A DNA stretch of 64,000 nucleotides, taken from assembly GCF_026559675.1 (NCBI RefSeq), contig NZ_CP092891.1, forward strand, positions 1,612,001 through 1,676,000, read 5' to 3'. The notes below the pieces were generated by a model. That model saw nothing but the letters and a program-made list of their open reading frames with translations, ran no database searches and was not told the DNA's origin. This DNA is from Microbacterium oxydans. GTDB lineage: Bacteria; Actinomycetota; Actinomycetes; Actinomycetales; Microbacteriaceae. Below, piece by piece: positions 51,232 through 60,645 of this stretch (positions are counted from its first letter, which is position 1; each line of letters begins with the position of its first letter). The position numbers and the translations under genes were made by a program.

Positions 51232-52281
51232 ATGCCATCACCCGCCGACCGCGAGAAGTCCCTCGAGACCGCCCTCGCCCAGATCGACCGCCAGTTCGGA
51301 AAGGGCTCGGTCATGCGGCTGGGCAGCGATGAGCGCGCCCCCGTGGCCGTCATCCCCACCGGCTCCATCGCCCTCGACGTCGCCCTCGGCGTCGGCGGAC
51401 TCCCGCGTGGCCGCATCGTCGAGATCTACGGACCGGAGTCCTCGGGTAAGACGACGCTCACCCTGCATGCGATCGCGAACGCCCAGCGTGCCGGAGGCAT
51501 CGCCGCGTTCATCGATGCCGAGCATGCGCTCGATCCCGACTACGCCGCCAAGCTCGGCGTCGACATCGATGCGCTCCTCGTCTCGCAGCCCGACACGGGT
51601 GAGCAGGCGCTCGAGATCGCCGACATGCTCGTGCGCTCCGGGGCGATCGACCTCATCGTCATCGACTCCGTCGCGGCACTCGTGCCGCGCGCCGAGATCG
51701 AGGGTGAGATGGGTGACTCGCACGTGGGTCTGCAGGCTCGCCTCATGTCGCAGGCGCTGCGAAAGCTCACCGGTGGTCTGAACCAGACGAACACCACCAT
51801 GATCTTCATCAACCAGCTCCGCGAGAAGATCGGCGTCTTCTTCGGCTCGCCGGAGACCACCGCCGGTGGTAAGGCGCTCAAGTTCTACGCCTCGGTCCGC
51901 ATGGACATCCGCCGCATCGAGACGCTCAAGGACGGCACCGACGCTGTCGGTAACCGCACCAGGGTCAAGGTCGTCAAGAACAAGATGGCCCCGCCCTTCA
52001 AGCAGGCCGAGTTCGACATCCTCTACGGTGTCGGGATCTCCCGAGAGGGCAGCCTGATCGACTTCGGCGTCGAGCACGCGATCGTGAAGAAGTCGGGCTC
52101 GTGGTACACCTACGACGGCGACCAGCTGGGTCAGGGTAAGGAGAACGCCCGGACGTTCCTGCTCAACAACCCCGACATCGCCCTGGCGATCGAGACGCAG
52201 ATCAAGCAGAAGCTCGGTATCGGTGCACAGGTCGCCGCACCTGCGGCGGCAGACGAGCTCGCTGAGCGTCGTCCGGCCTGA
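51232..52281 (+). CDS. recA: recombinase RecA
   Basis: A 349-residue strand-exchange ATPase and SOS co-protease. The N-terminus [18 protein letters not shown], Walker A GPESSGKT, Walker [11 protein letters not shown], loop 2 [21 protein letters not shown] and the [12 protein letters not shown] segment are complete. ATG at 51232 is preceded by AAGGAG. The 271-bp upstream region contains the LexA box and a leader of about 180 nt. recX follows with a 1-base overlap. There is no intein. Confidence 0.99.
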   Translation: MPSPADREKSLETALAQIDRQFGKGSVMRLGSDERAPVAVIPTGSIALDVALGVGGLPRGRIVEIYGPESSGKTTLTLHAIANAQRAGGIAAFIDAEHALDPDYAAKLGVDIDALLVSQPDTGEQALEIADMLVRSGAIDLIVIDSVAALVPRAEIEGEMGDSHVGLQARLMSQALRKLTGGLNQTNTTMIFINQLREKIGVFFGSPETTAGGKALKFYASVRMDIRRIETLKDGTDAVGNRTRVKVVKNKMAPPFKQAEFDILYGVGISREGSLIDFGVEHAIVKKSGSWYTYDGDQLGQGKENARTFLLNNPDIALAIETQIKQKLGIGAQVAAPAAADELAERRPA

Positions 52282-53147
52282 TGAACGACACCCGTGGGGG
52301 CGATCCCGACCGGATCGCCCCCATCATCCCCCTCTTCGGCGGTGCCTCGAAGAAGACGACTCCGACGCCCGAGAGCACGGAAGTCGGGGCCGACGACGCC
52401 ACGGAAGTCGTGCCGCGGCGGACCGGCGATGCCGGTCTGTGGCGTTCGACCTGGGACGCCCCGCCGGTGGGATCCGCGGCGAGCGAACCGGGCGATGCGG
52501 GAAGCCCGAGCAACCGTCATCCCGCTCGAGGGGCGACCGGTCGCACCGGGGCGAGTTCGTCCGACTCGGCGAAGCCGGCGCCTCGTCTCCGCGCGCTCGA
52601 CGTCCCCGAGGATGAGGGCACCGCAGACGCCGCGTCGATCGACGAGGCCCGTGCCTCCGCCGAGGAGTCTCTCGTCCGCAAGCTGCGCGCGCGGTCGCTC
52701 TCCATCTCCGAAGCCCGGCAGGTGCTGCGAGGATACGAGCTCGACAGAGGCTCGGTAGACGACGTGATCGACGACTTCTGCCGCCGAGGCTACCTCGACG
52801 ACGTCGCCCTGGCCGGCGTCCTGGTGACCTCCGGCGTGGAGCGCAAGGGGCAGGGGAGAGTCGCCCTGGCTCGTGCTCTCGCTCAGCGCGGCATCCCTCG
52901 CGACGTCATCGACGGCGCTCTCGACGAGCTTCCCGACGACGACGACGAGCGCGCGCTGGAGTTCGCCCGCACCAAGGCCCGGTCGCTGAGCCGACTCGAC
53001 CACGACACCGCTCTCCGACGTCTGGTGGGTCAGCTCGCACGTCGCGGCTACAACGGCGCCGTCGCGATGAAGGCGGCGAAAGCCGCGCTGCGGGAGACGA
53101 CTTTCGGTGGGTCCACTTCCGGCGTCCGCTTCGTCGATTCGGACTGA
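52281..53147 (+). CDS. recX: regulatory protein RecX
   Basis: A 288-residue RecX that caps and inhibits RecA filaments. The RecX three-helix repeats occupy about residues 130-270 ([56 protein letters not shown] and the final [11 protein letters not shown]). The first 130 residues are a low-complexity, probably disordered extension that makes it longer than E. coli RecX. Its ATG shares a base with the recA stop (TGATG). Confidence 0.93.
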   Translation: MNDTRGGDPDRIAPIIPLFGGASKKTTPTPESTEVGADDATEVVPRRTGDAGLWRSTWDAPPVGSAASEPGDAGSPSNRHPARGATGRTGASSSDSAKPAPRLRALDVPEDEGTADAASIDEARASAEESLVRKLRARSLSISEARQVLRGYELDRGSVDDVIDDFCRRGYLDDVALAGVLVTSGVERKGQGRVALARALAQRGIPRDVIDGALDELPDDDDERALEFARTKARSLSRLDHDTALRRLVGQLARRGYNGAVAMKAAKAALRETTFGGSTSGVRFVDSD

Positions 53148-53181
53148 TCGCCCGACGCCGCTGCGGCTCGGCAACGGCTCG

Positions 53182-53187
53182 TACAAT
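53182..53187 (+). promoter_or_regulatory. -10 hexamer TACAAT of miaB
   Basis: TACAAT ends 9 nt before the miaB ATG at 53197, giving a leader of only a few bases. Confidence 0.5.
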
Positions 53188-53196
53188 GGGTTGATC

Positions 53197-54744
53197 ATGA
53201 CTATTCCGCGCAGTGAACCGACGATCATCAGCGCGTCGTCGGCGGCCGTCGACGACGACGGTCGACAGCGATCGTATGAAGTGCGCACCTTCGGGTGCCA
53301 GATGAACGTGCACGATTCGGAGCGGCTCTCCGGATCCCTGGAGAGCGCCGGCTATGTGCGCGCTGCCGAGGGGGCCGAAGCCGACGTCGTGATCATCAAC
53401 ACGTGCGCGGTCCGCGACAACGCCGCCGGAAAGCTCTACGGCACGCTCGGTCACCTCGCGTCCGTGAAGCGACGGAAGGACGGCATGCAGATCGCCGTCG
53501 GTGGCTGTCTCGCGCAGATGGACAAGCAGGCGGTGCTCGACAAAGCACCGTGGGTCGACGTCGTTTTCGGTACCCACAACATGGGTTCCTTGCCGGGTCT
53601 GCTGGAGCGGGCACGTCACAACGGCGACGCAGAGCTCGAGATCCTCGAGTCGCTCGAGGTCTTCCCGTCCACGCTGCCGACCAAGCGCGACTCCGCGCAC
53701 AGTGGCTGGGTGTCGATCTCGGTCGGCTGCAACAACACCTGCACCTTCTGCATCGTGCCGAGCCTGCGTGGCAAGGAGAAGGACCGTCGTCCCGGCGACA
53801 TCCTCAACGAGATCCGGCTCCTCGTGGAGGACGGCGCGATCGAGGTCACGCTCCTCGGACAGAACGTGAACTCCTACGGCGTCGAGTTCGGTGACCGTCA
53901 GGCGTTCGGCAAGCTGCTTCGCGCGGCCGGTGAGATCGACGGGCTGGAGCGCATCCGGTTCACGAGCCCGCACCCCGCTGCATTCACGGACGACGTCATC
54001 GACGCCATGGCCGAGACCCCGAACGTGATGCCCCAGCTGCACATGCCGCTGCAGTCCGGAAGCGACCGCATCCTCAAGGCGATGCGACGCTCCTACCGCA
54101 GCGAGCGGTTCCTCGGGATCCTTGACCGGGTGCGCGCGCGCATCCCGAACGCCGCGATCACGACCGACATCATCGTCGGCTTCCCCGGTGAGACGGAAGA
54201 GGACTTCGAGGGCACGATGCGGGTCGTGGAGCAGGCGCGTTTCTCCGGCGCCTTCACCTTCCAGTACTCGATCCGCGAGGGAACGCCCGCGGCGACGATG
54301 GAGGATCAGGTTCCCAAGGAGGTGGTCCAGGCGCGGTACAACCGTCTGATCTCCCTCCAGGAGCGCATCTCGCTGGAGGAGAACCAGAAGCAGGTCGGTC
54401 GCGAGATCGAGGTGCTGGTGTCCACCGGCGAGGGGAAGAAGGACACCGAGACGCACCGGCTCACCGGACGCGCCGAGGACAACCGTCTGGTGCACTTCGA
54501 GGTGACACCCGGCTCCGACCTTCCTCGCCCCGGCGATGTCGTCACGGTCACCGTCACGCACGGCGCCCCCTTCCATCTGCTGGCGGACGACCCGACAGGC
54601 GCGCCTCTGAAGATCCGACGCACGCGAGGCGGAGACGCCTGGGATCGTTCGCAGTCCGAGTCCTGCGCCGTGCCGGCTCCGAGCAGCGACGGCGGACCCC
54701 GTGCCGTTTCTCTCGGTCTGCCGACGCTGCGTGCGGGCGTGTGA
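53197..54744 (+). CDS. miaB: tRNA-2-methylthio-N6-dimethylallyladenosine synthase
   Basis: A 515-residue radical-SAM methylthiotransferase acting on position 37 of tRNAs. The N-terminal UPF0004 cluster ligands are Cys34 (GCQMN), Cys70 (NTCAV) and Cys104 (GGCLA). The radical-SAM motif is CNNTCTFC (Cys178, Cys182, Cys185). A C-terminal TRAM domain follows. The C-terminal 45 residues after TRAM are a poorly conserved extension. The frame opens at 53107, but ATG 53197 is right after the TACAAT box. It overlaps miaA, which makes its substrate. Confidence 0.97.
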   Translation: MTIPRSEPTIISASSAAVDDDGRQRSYEVRTFGCQMNVHDSERLSGSLESAGYVRAAEGAEADVVIINTCAVRDNAAGKLYGTLGHLASVKRRKDGMQIAVGGCLAQMDKQAVLDKAPWVDVVFGTHNMGSLPGLLERARHNGDAELEILESLEVFPSTLPTKRDSAHSGWVSISVGCNNTCTFCIVPSLRGKEKDRRPGDILNEIRLLVEDGAIEVTLLGQNVNSYGVEFGDRQAFGKLLRAAGEIDGLERIRFTSPHPAAFTDDVIDAMAETPNVMPQLHMPLQSGSDRILKAMRRSYRSERFLGILDRVRARIPNAAITTDIIVGFPGETEEDFEGTMRVVEQARFSGAFTFQYSIREGTPAATMEDQVPKEVVQARYNRLISLQERISLEENQKQVGREIEVLVSTGEGKKDTETHRLTGRAEDNRLVHFEVTPGSDLPRPGDVVTVTVTHGAPFHLLADDPTGAPLKIRRTRGGDAWDRSQSESCAVPAPSSDGGPRAVSLGLPTLRAGV

Positions 54745-55652
54745 CCGAACCGCGTCTCTGGGCGGTCGTCGGGGCCACGGGCACCGGCAAGAGCGATCTG
54801 GCCCTCGACCTCGCTGAGGCGTTGCGAGCGAGCGGCAACCCCGCGGAGATCGTCAACGCCGACGCCATGCAGCTCTATCGCGGCATGGACATCGGCACGG
54901 CGAAACTCCCGGTGTCCGAGCGCCGTGGAATCCCGCATCACCTCTTCGACGTGCGCGAGGTCGACGAGGAAGCCGCCGTCGCCTGGTACCAACCGGTCGC
55001 GCGGGCGGCGATCGCGGAGATCCACGGTCGCGGTGCGGACGCGATCCTCGTCGGCGGCTCCGGACTGTACGTCTCCAGTGTCGTGTACGAGTTCCACTTC
55101 CCTCCGCGTGACCCCGAGGTCCGCGAGCGACTCGAGCGTGAACTCGCATCCGTCGGACCGGCGGTGCTGCTCGACCGGTTGCGCGTCCAGGACCCCGAGG
55201 CCGCGGCACGCGTCGACCCGCGCAACAGCCGACGCGTCATCCGCGCACTGGAGGTTCTCGAGCAGGGCGGCAGCACGCACGGGGCCGCCCTGCCGGAGAC
55301 ACCGAAGCTCTGGTATCCGCGCACTCGGCTGATCGGTCTGCGCGTCGATCGTGCGGAGCTGGTGGAACGCCTCGACCTCCGCGTCGAGCAGATGTGGGAG
55401 GCGGGTCTCGTCGACGAGGTCGCGGACCTCCGCCGCAACGGCTTGGAGCGCGGCATCACCGCGTCGCGAGCCATCGGGTACGCCCAGGCGCTCGGACAGC
55501 TCGACGGCGTCCTCTCCGAAGCCGAAGCCATCGCCCAGACGCAGGCCCTCACCCGCCGCTACGCCCGTCGACAGGTGTCCTGGTTCAAGCGCTATCCCGA
55601 GCTGGAGTGGTGGGACGCACCCGCGGAGGCGCGGAGACTCCTCGGCGCGTAA
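54741..55652 (+). CDS. miaA: tRNA dimethylallyltransferase
   Basis: A 303-residue enzyme that attaches the dimethylallyl group to A37, the step before MiaB. It carries the P-loop [32 protein letters not shown] and the [10 protein letters not shown] and YAQALGQL blocks. GTG at 54741 overlaps the miaB stop as GTGA. Confidence 0.97.
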   Translation: MTEPRLWAVVGATGTGKSDLALDLAEALRASGNPAEIVNADAMQLYRGMDIGTAKLPVSERRGIPHHLFDVREVDEEAAVAWYQPVARAAIAEIHGRGADAILVGGSGLYVSSVVYEFHFPPRDPEVRERLERELASVGPAVLLDRLRVQDPEAAARVDPRNSRRVIRALEVLEQGGSTHGAALPETPKLWYPRTRLIGLRVDRAELVERLDLRVEQMWEAGLVDEVADLRRNGLERGITASRAIGYAQALGQLDGVLSEAEAIAQTQALTRRYARRQVSWFKRYPELEWWDAPAEARRLLGA

Positions 55653-55684
55653 GCGATGTCGGTGGTCGGTGACATGCTCTCGTC

Positions 55685-56233
55685 ATGGCCACCCACTTCT
55701 ACACCGCCTCCAGCCTCGACGGGTTCATCGCCACGGAGCAGCACTCGCTCGACTGGCTGCTCACCCAGGACATCGATCAGGACGGCCCGATGGCGTACGG
55801 GGAGTTCGAGAAGAGCATCGGCGCGCTGGCGATGGGCTCCTCGACGTACGAATGGGTCATGCGCCACGAGGAGGGCCGTTGGGGATACACCCAGCCCACC
55901 TGGGTCTTCACCCATCGGGAGCTCGACCTGCCGGAGGGTGCGGAGATCCGCCTGACGCAGGACGACGTCCGCGCCGTGCACGCCGAGATGGTGGCGGCAG
56001 CGGGGGAGAAGGACCTGTGGATCGTGGGCGGGGGAGACCTGGCTGGTCAGTTCGCCGATGCCGGGCTGCTCGATGAGGTGTGGGTGCAGTACGCGCCGGT
56101 CACGCTCGGGTCCGGCGCCCCGCTCCTTCCGCGCCGGCTCGACCTCGAGCTCCTCGAGGTGGCACGCAACCGCAGTTTCCTCTGCGGGCGATACCGCGTC
56201 GTGCGGGACGGAGCCGACCTCGCGAATCCCTAG
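55685..56233 (+). CDS. dihydrofolate-reductase-family (RibD C-terminal-like) protein
   Basis: A 182-residue protein of the DHFR/RibD_C fold: ASSLDGFIATEQHSLDWLL, GALAMGSSTYEW and DLWIVGGGDLAGQFADAGLLDE are typical. It is not the folate DHFR, which is folA at 41785. These YyaP-like proteins reduce unknown substrates with NADPH. CATGCT ends 6 nt before the ATG, a near match to the leaderless pattern. Confidence 0.88.
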   Translation: MATHFYTASSLDGFIATEQHSLDWLLTQDIDQDGPMAYGEFEKSIGALAMGSSTYEWVMRHEEGRWGYTQPTWVFTHRELDLPEGAEIRLTQDDVRAVHAEMVAAAGEKDLWIVGGGDLAGQFADAGLLDEVWVQYAPVTLGSGAPLLPRRLDLELLEVARNRSFLCGRYRVVRDGADLANP

Positions 56234-56236
56234 ACT
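56231..56236 (+). promoter_or_regulatory. -10 hexamer TAGACT of dapF (leaderless)
   Basis: It ends 6 nt before the dapF ATG at 56243 and overlaps the stop of the preceding gene (TAG at 56231-56233). Confidence 0.6.
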
Positions 56237-56242
56237 GGGCTC

Positions 56243-57115
56243 ATGGTCGCATTCACCAAGGGTCACGGCACGGGCAACGACTTCATCATCATCGCCGATC
56301 CCGATGGCGCGCTCGACCTGACCGTCGAGCAGGTCGCGGTGCTGTGCGATCGCCACTTCGGCATCGGGGCCGACGGGATCCTGCGCGTCGTGAGGTCGTC
56401 GGCGATCCCGGAGGGCGCTGCAGCACTCGCGGAGGAACCGAGCGCCGAGTGGTTCATGGACTATCGCAACGCGGACGGGTCGATAGCGGAGATGTGCGGC
56501 AACGGTATCCGCGTCTTCGCGCACTATCTCGTGCGCTCGGGACTCGCGACCATCGAGCCGGGCTCGACGCTGCCGATCGGCACGCGGGCCGGGGTGCGCG
56601 ACGTCACGAAGGGCGCCACCGGGTACCAGGTCGATCTGGGACTCTGGAAGCTCTCCGGTGACGACCCGCTCGTGCGCGCGGACGGACTGACCGTGACCCG
56701 GCCCGGGCTCGGGATCGATGTCGGCAACCCGCATGTCGTGGTCGCGCTCGCGTCCGAGGCCGAGCTCGCGACACTCGAACTGCATCGCACCCCTGACCTC
56801 GACCCGCAGCTCCCGGCGGGGGCGAACATCGAGTTCGTGGTCCCGGGCGAACCGCTCGTCCGAGACGGCGTCGGCCATGTGAGCATGCGTGTGCATGAGC
56901 GTGGTGTGGGCGAGACGCTCAGCTGCGGAACCGGTGTCGCCGCGACCGCTCTGGCCGTGCGTCATTGGGCGGGTGCGCAGGCCCCGAACCACTGGCAGGT
57001 GGAGGTTCCCGGAGGAACCCTCGGAGTGCGCATGTTCCCCGCCGAGGACGGCGAGCATGTCGCGCTCTCGGGCCCGGCACAGCTGGTCTTCACCGGCGAG
57101 GTCGACCTGGTCTGA
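56243..57115 (+). CDS. dapF: diaminopimelate epimerase
   Basis: A 290-residue cofactor-independent epimerase making meso-diaminopimelate for cell wall and lysine. The two catalytic cysteines are Cys85 (EMCGNGIR) and Cys228 (LSCGTGVA). HGTGNDFI near the start is the family signature. The leaderless start matches dapA and dapB in this window. It converges with the methyltransferase gene. Confidence 0.96.
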   Translation: MVAFTKGHGTGNDFIIIADPDGALDLTVEQVAVLCDRHFGIGADGILRVVRSSAIPEGAAALAEEPSAEWFMDYRNADGSIAEMCGNGIRVFAHYLVRSGLATIEPGSTLPIGTRAGVRDVTKGATGYQVDLGLWKLSGDDPLVRADGLTVTRPGLGIDVGNPHVVVALASEAELATLELHRTPDLDPQLPAGANIEFVVPGEPLVRDGVGHVSMRVHERGVGETLSCGTGVAATALAVRHWAGAQAPNHWQVEVPGGTLGVRMFPAEDGEHVALSGPAQLVFTGEVDLV

Positions 57116-57135
57116 GCGACCTGCGGGGCGCGGCC

Positions 57136-57777
57136 TCAGCCGATGGAGATCGGCTCCGTCGGCGGGTTGCCGTGCTTGCGCACCTTGAGGATGCGGTAGC
57201 CCTTGCCCGTGGCAGTGCGGAAGACGCTGTAACCGGGGTGGAACGTCGCTCCGATCCAGCGCTGCAGCGAGTCGGCGCCCAGGTTCCGCTGCACGACGAG
57301 CCAGGCATCGCTGCGTTCGTCGAGGCGGGGGATCCAGCGCTCGAGCAGGCCGTGGAGCTCGTTCTTGCCCACGCGGATGGGCGGATTCGAGCGGATCGTC
57401 CGGAACGAGACGTGCTCGGGAACATCATCGGGCAGAGATGCGTTGACATTGGTGAGCCCGAGAGCCGCCGCGTTGCGACGGACGAGATCGAGGGCACGCT
57501 CATTCACGTCGACGGCCCACACCGTCGCGTGGGGAGAGGCGAGGGCCATCGAGAGACTGACCGGCCCCCACCCGCTGCCGAGGTCGAGAAGGTCGCCGCC
57601 CGGGGGAACCGGGGGCATGTTGGCGAGGAGCACTGCGGTGCCGGCATCCAGACGATCCGGGCTGAAGACTCCACCGGCGGTGGTGACTTCCAGCTCTCGA
57701 CCTGCGAGCGATACGCGGATCTTACGCAGATTCTCGGGGCTTGCCGGGGCCGCAGTGAAGTAGTGATCGGACCCCAT
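57136..57777 (-). CDS. class I methyltransferase (RsmC-like)
   Basis: A 213-residue methyltransferase of the MTS/RsmC group. The SAM motif DLLDLGSGWGPVSL and the catalytic NPPIR (the NPP[FYI] motif for guanine-N2 methylation) are both present. The N-terminal half seen in E. coli RsmC is missing, as usual in actinobacteria. It probably methylates G in 16S or 23S rRNA. TACGCT (57789-57784) ends 6 nt before the ATG. Confidence 0.88.
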   Translation of the reverse strand: MGSDHYFTAAPASPENLRKIRVSLAGRELEVTTAGGVFSPDRLDAGTAVLLANMPPVPPGGDLLDLGSGWGPVSLSMALASPHATVWAVDVNERALDLVRRNAAALGLTNVNASLPDDVPEHVSFRTIRSNPPIRVGKNELHGLLERWIPRLDERSDAWLVVQRNLGADSLQRWIGATFHPGYSVFRTATGKGYRILKVRKHGNPPTEPISIG

Positions 57778-57844
57778 ACGGTGAGCGTACCGGACAGCGC
57801 GGGCTAAGGTTAAGGCTCGCTAGGAAACCAGAGACAAGGAACGG

Positions 57845-59356
57845 ATGACGGAGACCACCACACCCTCCACCGACGACCACACAGTCGATCGCGTGCTCGC
57901 GAACGCAGAGAAGCGCTCGGACGTCCACGTGTTCGGCGCAGCCCAGGCGCTGCAGGACGAATCGACGGCGTCGCACACGAGCGCCGACGGCTCGCAATGG
58001 GACCTCGAGGACCGACACGCGCTCCGACGCGTCGGCGGTCTCTCGACTGAGCTCGAAGACGTCACGGAGGTCGAGTACCGGCAGCTGCGTCTCGAGAACG
58101 TCGTCCTGGTGGGCGTCTACCCCCAGGGGGCGCAGGAGGACGCGGAGAACTCCCTTCGCGAGCTCGCCGCTCTGGCGGAGACCGCGGGTGCCGTCGTGCT
58201 CGACGGTGTGCTCCAGCGCCGCCCGCACCCCGATGCCGCCACGTATCTGGGCCGCGGCAAGGCCCAGGAGCTCAAGGACATCGTCGCCGCGGTGGGGGCC
58301 GACACGGTCATCGCCGACACCGAGCTGGCACCGAGCCAGCGTCGTGCGCTCGAAGACGTGGTCAAGGTCAAGGTGATCGACCGCACCACCGTGATCCTCG
58401 ACATCTTCAGCCAGCACGCGAAGAGCCGCGAGGGCAAGGCCCAGGTCGAACTCGCCCAGCTCGAGTACCTGCTCCCTCGCCTGCGTGGTTGGGGTGACTC
58501 GATGAGCCGTCAGGCCGGTGGCCAGGTCGGCGCCGGTGGTGCCGGAATGGGTTCCCGTGGTCCGGGTGAGACGAAGATCGAGCTGGACCGTCGACGGATC
58601 CGCACGAAGATGGCTCTGCTCCGCCGGCAGATCCGGGACTTCGGTCCGGCCCGTGAGGCGAAGCGCGCCGAGCGCAAGCGCAACACGATCCCCTCCGTCG
58701 CGATCGCCGGTTACACCAACGCCGGCAAGTCCAGTCTGCTCAACGCGCTCACCAGCGCCGGCGTCCTCGTCGAGAACGCGCTGTTCGCGACCCTCGACGC
58801 CACCGTGCGCCGCTCGGAGACCGAGGACGGTCGCGTCTACACGCTGACCGACACGGTGGGGTTCGTGCGCAACCTCCCGCACCAGCTCGTCGAGGCATTC
58901 CGCTCGACGCTGGAGGAGGTCGGCGAGGCCGACGTCGTGCTCCACGTCGTCGACGGCTCGCACCCCGACCCTGCGGGACAGCTCCAGACGGTGCGCGACG
59001 TCCTCGGGGACGTCGGCGTCCGCGACCTGCCGGAGATCGTCGTCTTCAACAAGGCCGACCTGATCGACGATGACGAGCGTCTGGTGCTCCGAGGGCTCCA
59101 GCCGCACGCGCACTTCGTGTCGTCGCGTTCGGGCGAGGGTATCGCGGAGCTGCGTGCCGTGATCGAGGCTGCGCTGCCGCAGCCCGCGATCGAGGTCCAT
59201 GCCGTCGTCCCGTACGACCGCGGTGACCTCGTCGCCGCGATCCACGAGACGGGGATGCTCCTCTCGGTGGATCACCGGGAAGACGGCACCGCGGTCCATG
59301 CCCGGGTGTCCGAGCGTCTGGCCGCTGAGCTCGCTCCGTTCGCAGCCGAGGCCTGA
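57845..59356 (+). CDS. hflX: GTPase HflX
   Basis: A 503-residue ribosome-associated GTPase that splits stalled ribosomes. An N-terminal HflX domain with a conserved GRGKAQEL segment is followed by the linker LPRLRGWGDSMSRQAGGQVG and the G domain (GYTNAGKSSLLN, DTVGF, NKADL). The first 75 residues are an extension typical of actinobacteria. Its mRNA has a leader with AAGGAA before the ATG. It lies in the conserved recA-miaAB-dapF-hflX block. Confidence 0.96.
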   Translation: MTETTTPSTDDHTVDRVLANAEKRSDVHVFGAAQALQDESTASHTSADGSQWDLEDRHALRRVGGLSTELEDVTEVEYRQLRLENVVLVGVYPQGAQEDAENSLRELAALAETAGAVVLDGVLQRRPHPDAATYLGRGKAQELKDIVAAVGADTVIADTELAPSQRRALEDVVKVKVIDRTTVILDIFSQHAKSREGKAQVELAQLEYLLPRLRGWGDSMSRQAGGQVGAGGAGMGSRGPGETKIELDRRRIRTKMALLRRQIRDFGPAREAKRAERKRNTIPSVAIAGYTNAGKSSLLNALTSAGVLVENALFATLDATVRRSETEDGRVYTLTDTVGFVRNLPHQLVEAFRSTLEEVGEADVVLHVVDGSHPDPAGQLQTVRDVLGDVGVRDLPEIVVFNKADLIDDDERLVLRGLQPHAHFVSSRSGEGIAELRAVIEAALPQPAIEVHAVVPYDRGDLVAAIHETGMLLSVDHREDGTAVHARVSERLAAELAPFAAEA

Positions 59357-59361
59357 CCCCG

Positions 59362-60027
59362 TCAGCGGGCGAGGAAGCGCGCCTCGACCGTGGCGGAGAT
59401 GACGATCTCCTCGGGCTCGTACTCCATCGCGGGCGCCATGTCCGCGGCGAAGGCGACCCCGCCGCGCGCCTTCATCATGGGCGCACCGGGGGCCGGCTGT
59501 CCGCTGGAGATCAGGCCGACATCGGCGATCTCCAGGGGCGTGACCTCGTCCAGACCGAGTGCTCCCGCATACGCCTTGGCGCGGGTGACGGCGACGCTGA
59601 CGGCCTCGGCCGCGACCTCGCGCTCGACGCGGGTCCGGGTGACGGGCGTGAGGTGCCAGTCCACCCAGCCCACCTCGACGCCGTCCCAGGGCGAGATGTC
59701 GGAGACCCAGATCGACAGCTCGGATGCTTCGGCGAACGTCGCCGTGAAGTCGATGCTCGCGTAGTAGACGGGTGCGAGCCGCTTGCCCTCGCCGTTCCAG
59801 GGGCGCTCAGCACGCACCGAGAGTCGTTTGCTCGTCCACTCGACGACGGTCTCGGCTTCGGCCCGCTCGGTGATGCTGGTGCGCACGGGCTCGGCGAGGC
59901 GCATCACCTGCTCGACGACGGCCGTGCGCTCCGGGCCCTCGGCGCGCACGCTGACGCGGATGGTGGCGCGCTCCGGCGCCAGGCGCGCCTCGTGCTCGCC
60001 GCGGACGGTGACGGTGACTTCGCTCAT
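59362..60027 (-). CDS. SIMPL-domain (DUF541) protein
   Basis: A 221-residue protein of the SIMPL/DUF541 family: TVTVRGEHEARLAPERATIRVSV at the start and the later AVTRAKAYAGALGLDE block match. There is no signal peptide, unlike the periplasmic members. The function is unknown; some relatives affect stress tolerance. TAGAGT (60039-60034) ends 6 nt before the ATG. Confidence 0.85.
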   Translation of the reverse strand: MSEVTVTVRGEHEARLAPERATIRVSVRAEGPERTAVVEQVMRLAEPVRTSITERAEAETVVEWTSKRLSVRAERPWNGEGKRLAPVYYASIDFTATFAEASELSIWVSDISPWDGVEVGWVDWHLTPVTRTRVEREVAAEAVSVAVTRAKAYAGALGLDEVTPLEIADVGLISSGQPAPGAPMMKARGGVAFAADMAPAMEYEPEEIVISATVEARFLAR

Positions 60028-60168
60028 GGGGCGACTCTACGCCAGGGCTCCGACTGCCCGAGGAATGGCGGATGCGCCGTCGACGTTGTAGTCTGTGATG
60101 CTCGGGTGTTCGTCACCCGGGTTGGTAATTCCACAGTGTGACAGCGGCTCCTTCGAGAGAAGGACCAC

Positions 60169-60538
60169 GGGGCTGATCGGTTTCGACAGCGCCTGTGAAT
60201 CCACGAGAAGCGGGCCGAGGATGCAGAGTTATCTCGTAAACGCTCTCTGCAAAAAAATAGTTGCCGAAACCAAGCGCAACGACTTCGCCCTCGCTGCATA
60301 AGCGAGCCCGATAGTCCGTCAGGCCGTATGTGATTCCGATACGGATCCTGGCGTCATTTAGGAATCTTGCTGCGTGATGGCGTCTGGACGTCACGTGGGA
60401 CTCTTCCCAGGCTGGGCTCGTCGACTTAGGTGTCTGTGACAAAGGTCGGAGCCGAGGAGAACGTCTTCACAGACTGCGCCCGGAGAAGGCGTGGAGACTC
60501 AGCGTTGGACGGGGGTTCGATTCCCCCCAGCTCCACCC
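60169..60538 (+). ncRNA. ssrA: transfer-messenger RNA (tmRNA)
   Basis: A 370-nt one-piece tmRNA that rescues stalled ribosomes and tags their products. The 5' end GGGGCTG pairs with CAGCTCC at 60528-60534 to form the alanyl acceptor stem. The T-arm GGGGGTTCGATTCCCCC sits just before it. The resume codon GCC (60263-60265) follows TAGTT and opens the 12-codon tag AETKRNDFALAA, ending at TAA 60299-60301. The genomic 3' end reads CCACCC, so the terminal CCA is not fully encoded and must be completed after transcription. A hairpin at 60103-60119 lies in the upstream leader. The exact 3' end is inferred. Confidence 0.96.
60263..60301 (+). other. tmRNA tag reading frame
   Basis: Twelve sense codons plus TAA encode AETKRNDFALAA, ending in the ALAA degron typical for ClpXP recognition. 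The frame beginning at GCA 60249 is excluded because it hits a stop after three codons. Confidence 0.85.
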
Positions 60539-60554
60539 AGCCGTTGTCACAGTG

Positions 60555-60600
60555 AGAAGCCCCGTGCTCCTCGACGGTCGTCGAGAAGTGCGGGGCTTCT
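60555..60600 (+). terminator. ssrA terminator
   Basis: A 10-bp stem AGAAGCCCCG with CGGGGCTTCT is extended by an inner CTCGACG/CGTCGAG pairing. It follows the tmRNA end by 16 nt. Confidence 0.8.
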
Positions 60601-60645
60601 TGCATGCCCGGGGCCGCTGTTCACACCACCGCTATGCTGCACCGG

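Noticed and set aside
51027..51332. Short ORF between the LexA box and recA
   Set aside because: It begins inside the LexA box, runs into the recA start in another frame and has no Shine-Dalgarno or conserved sequence.
53107..53196. Upstream start for miaB giving 30 extra residues
   Set aside because: It overlaps recX and lies before the TACAAT promoter; the extra residues do not match MiaB.
60249..60260. GCA at 60249 as tmRNA resume codon
   Set aside because: The frame GCA AAA AAA TAG terminates at once. GCC at 60263 gives a proper tag ending in ALAA.
60511..60538. tRNA-like T-arm near 60515-60527
   Set aside because: It is the tRNA-like domain of ssrA, not a separate tRNA. No anticodon arm is present.
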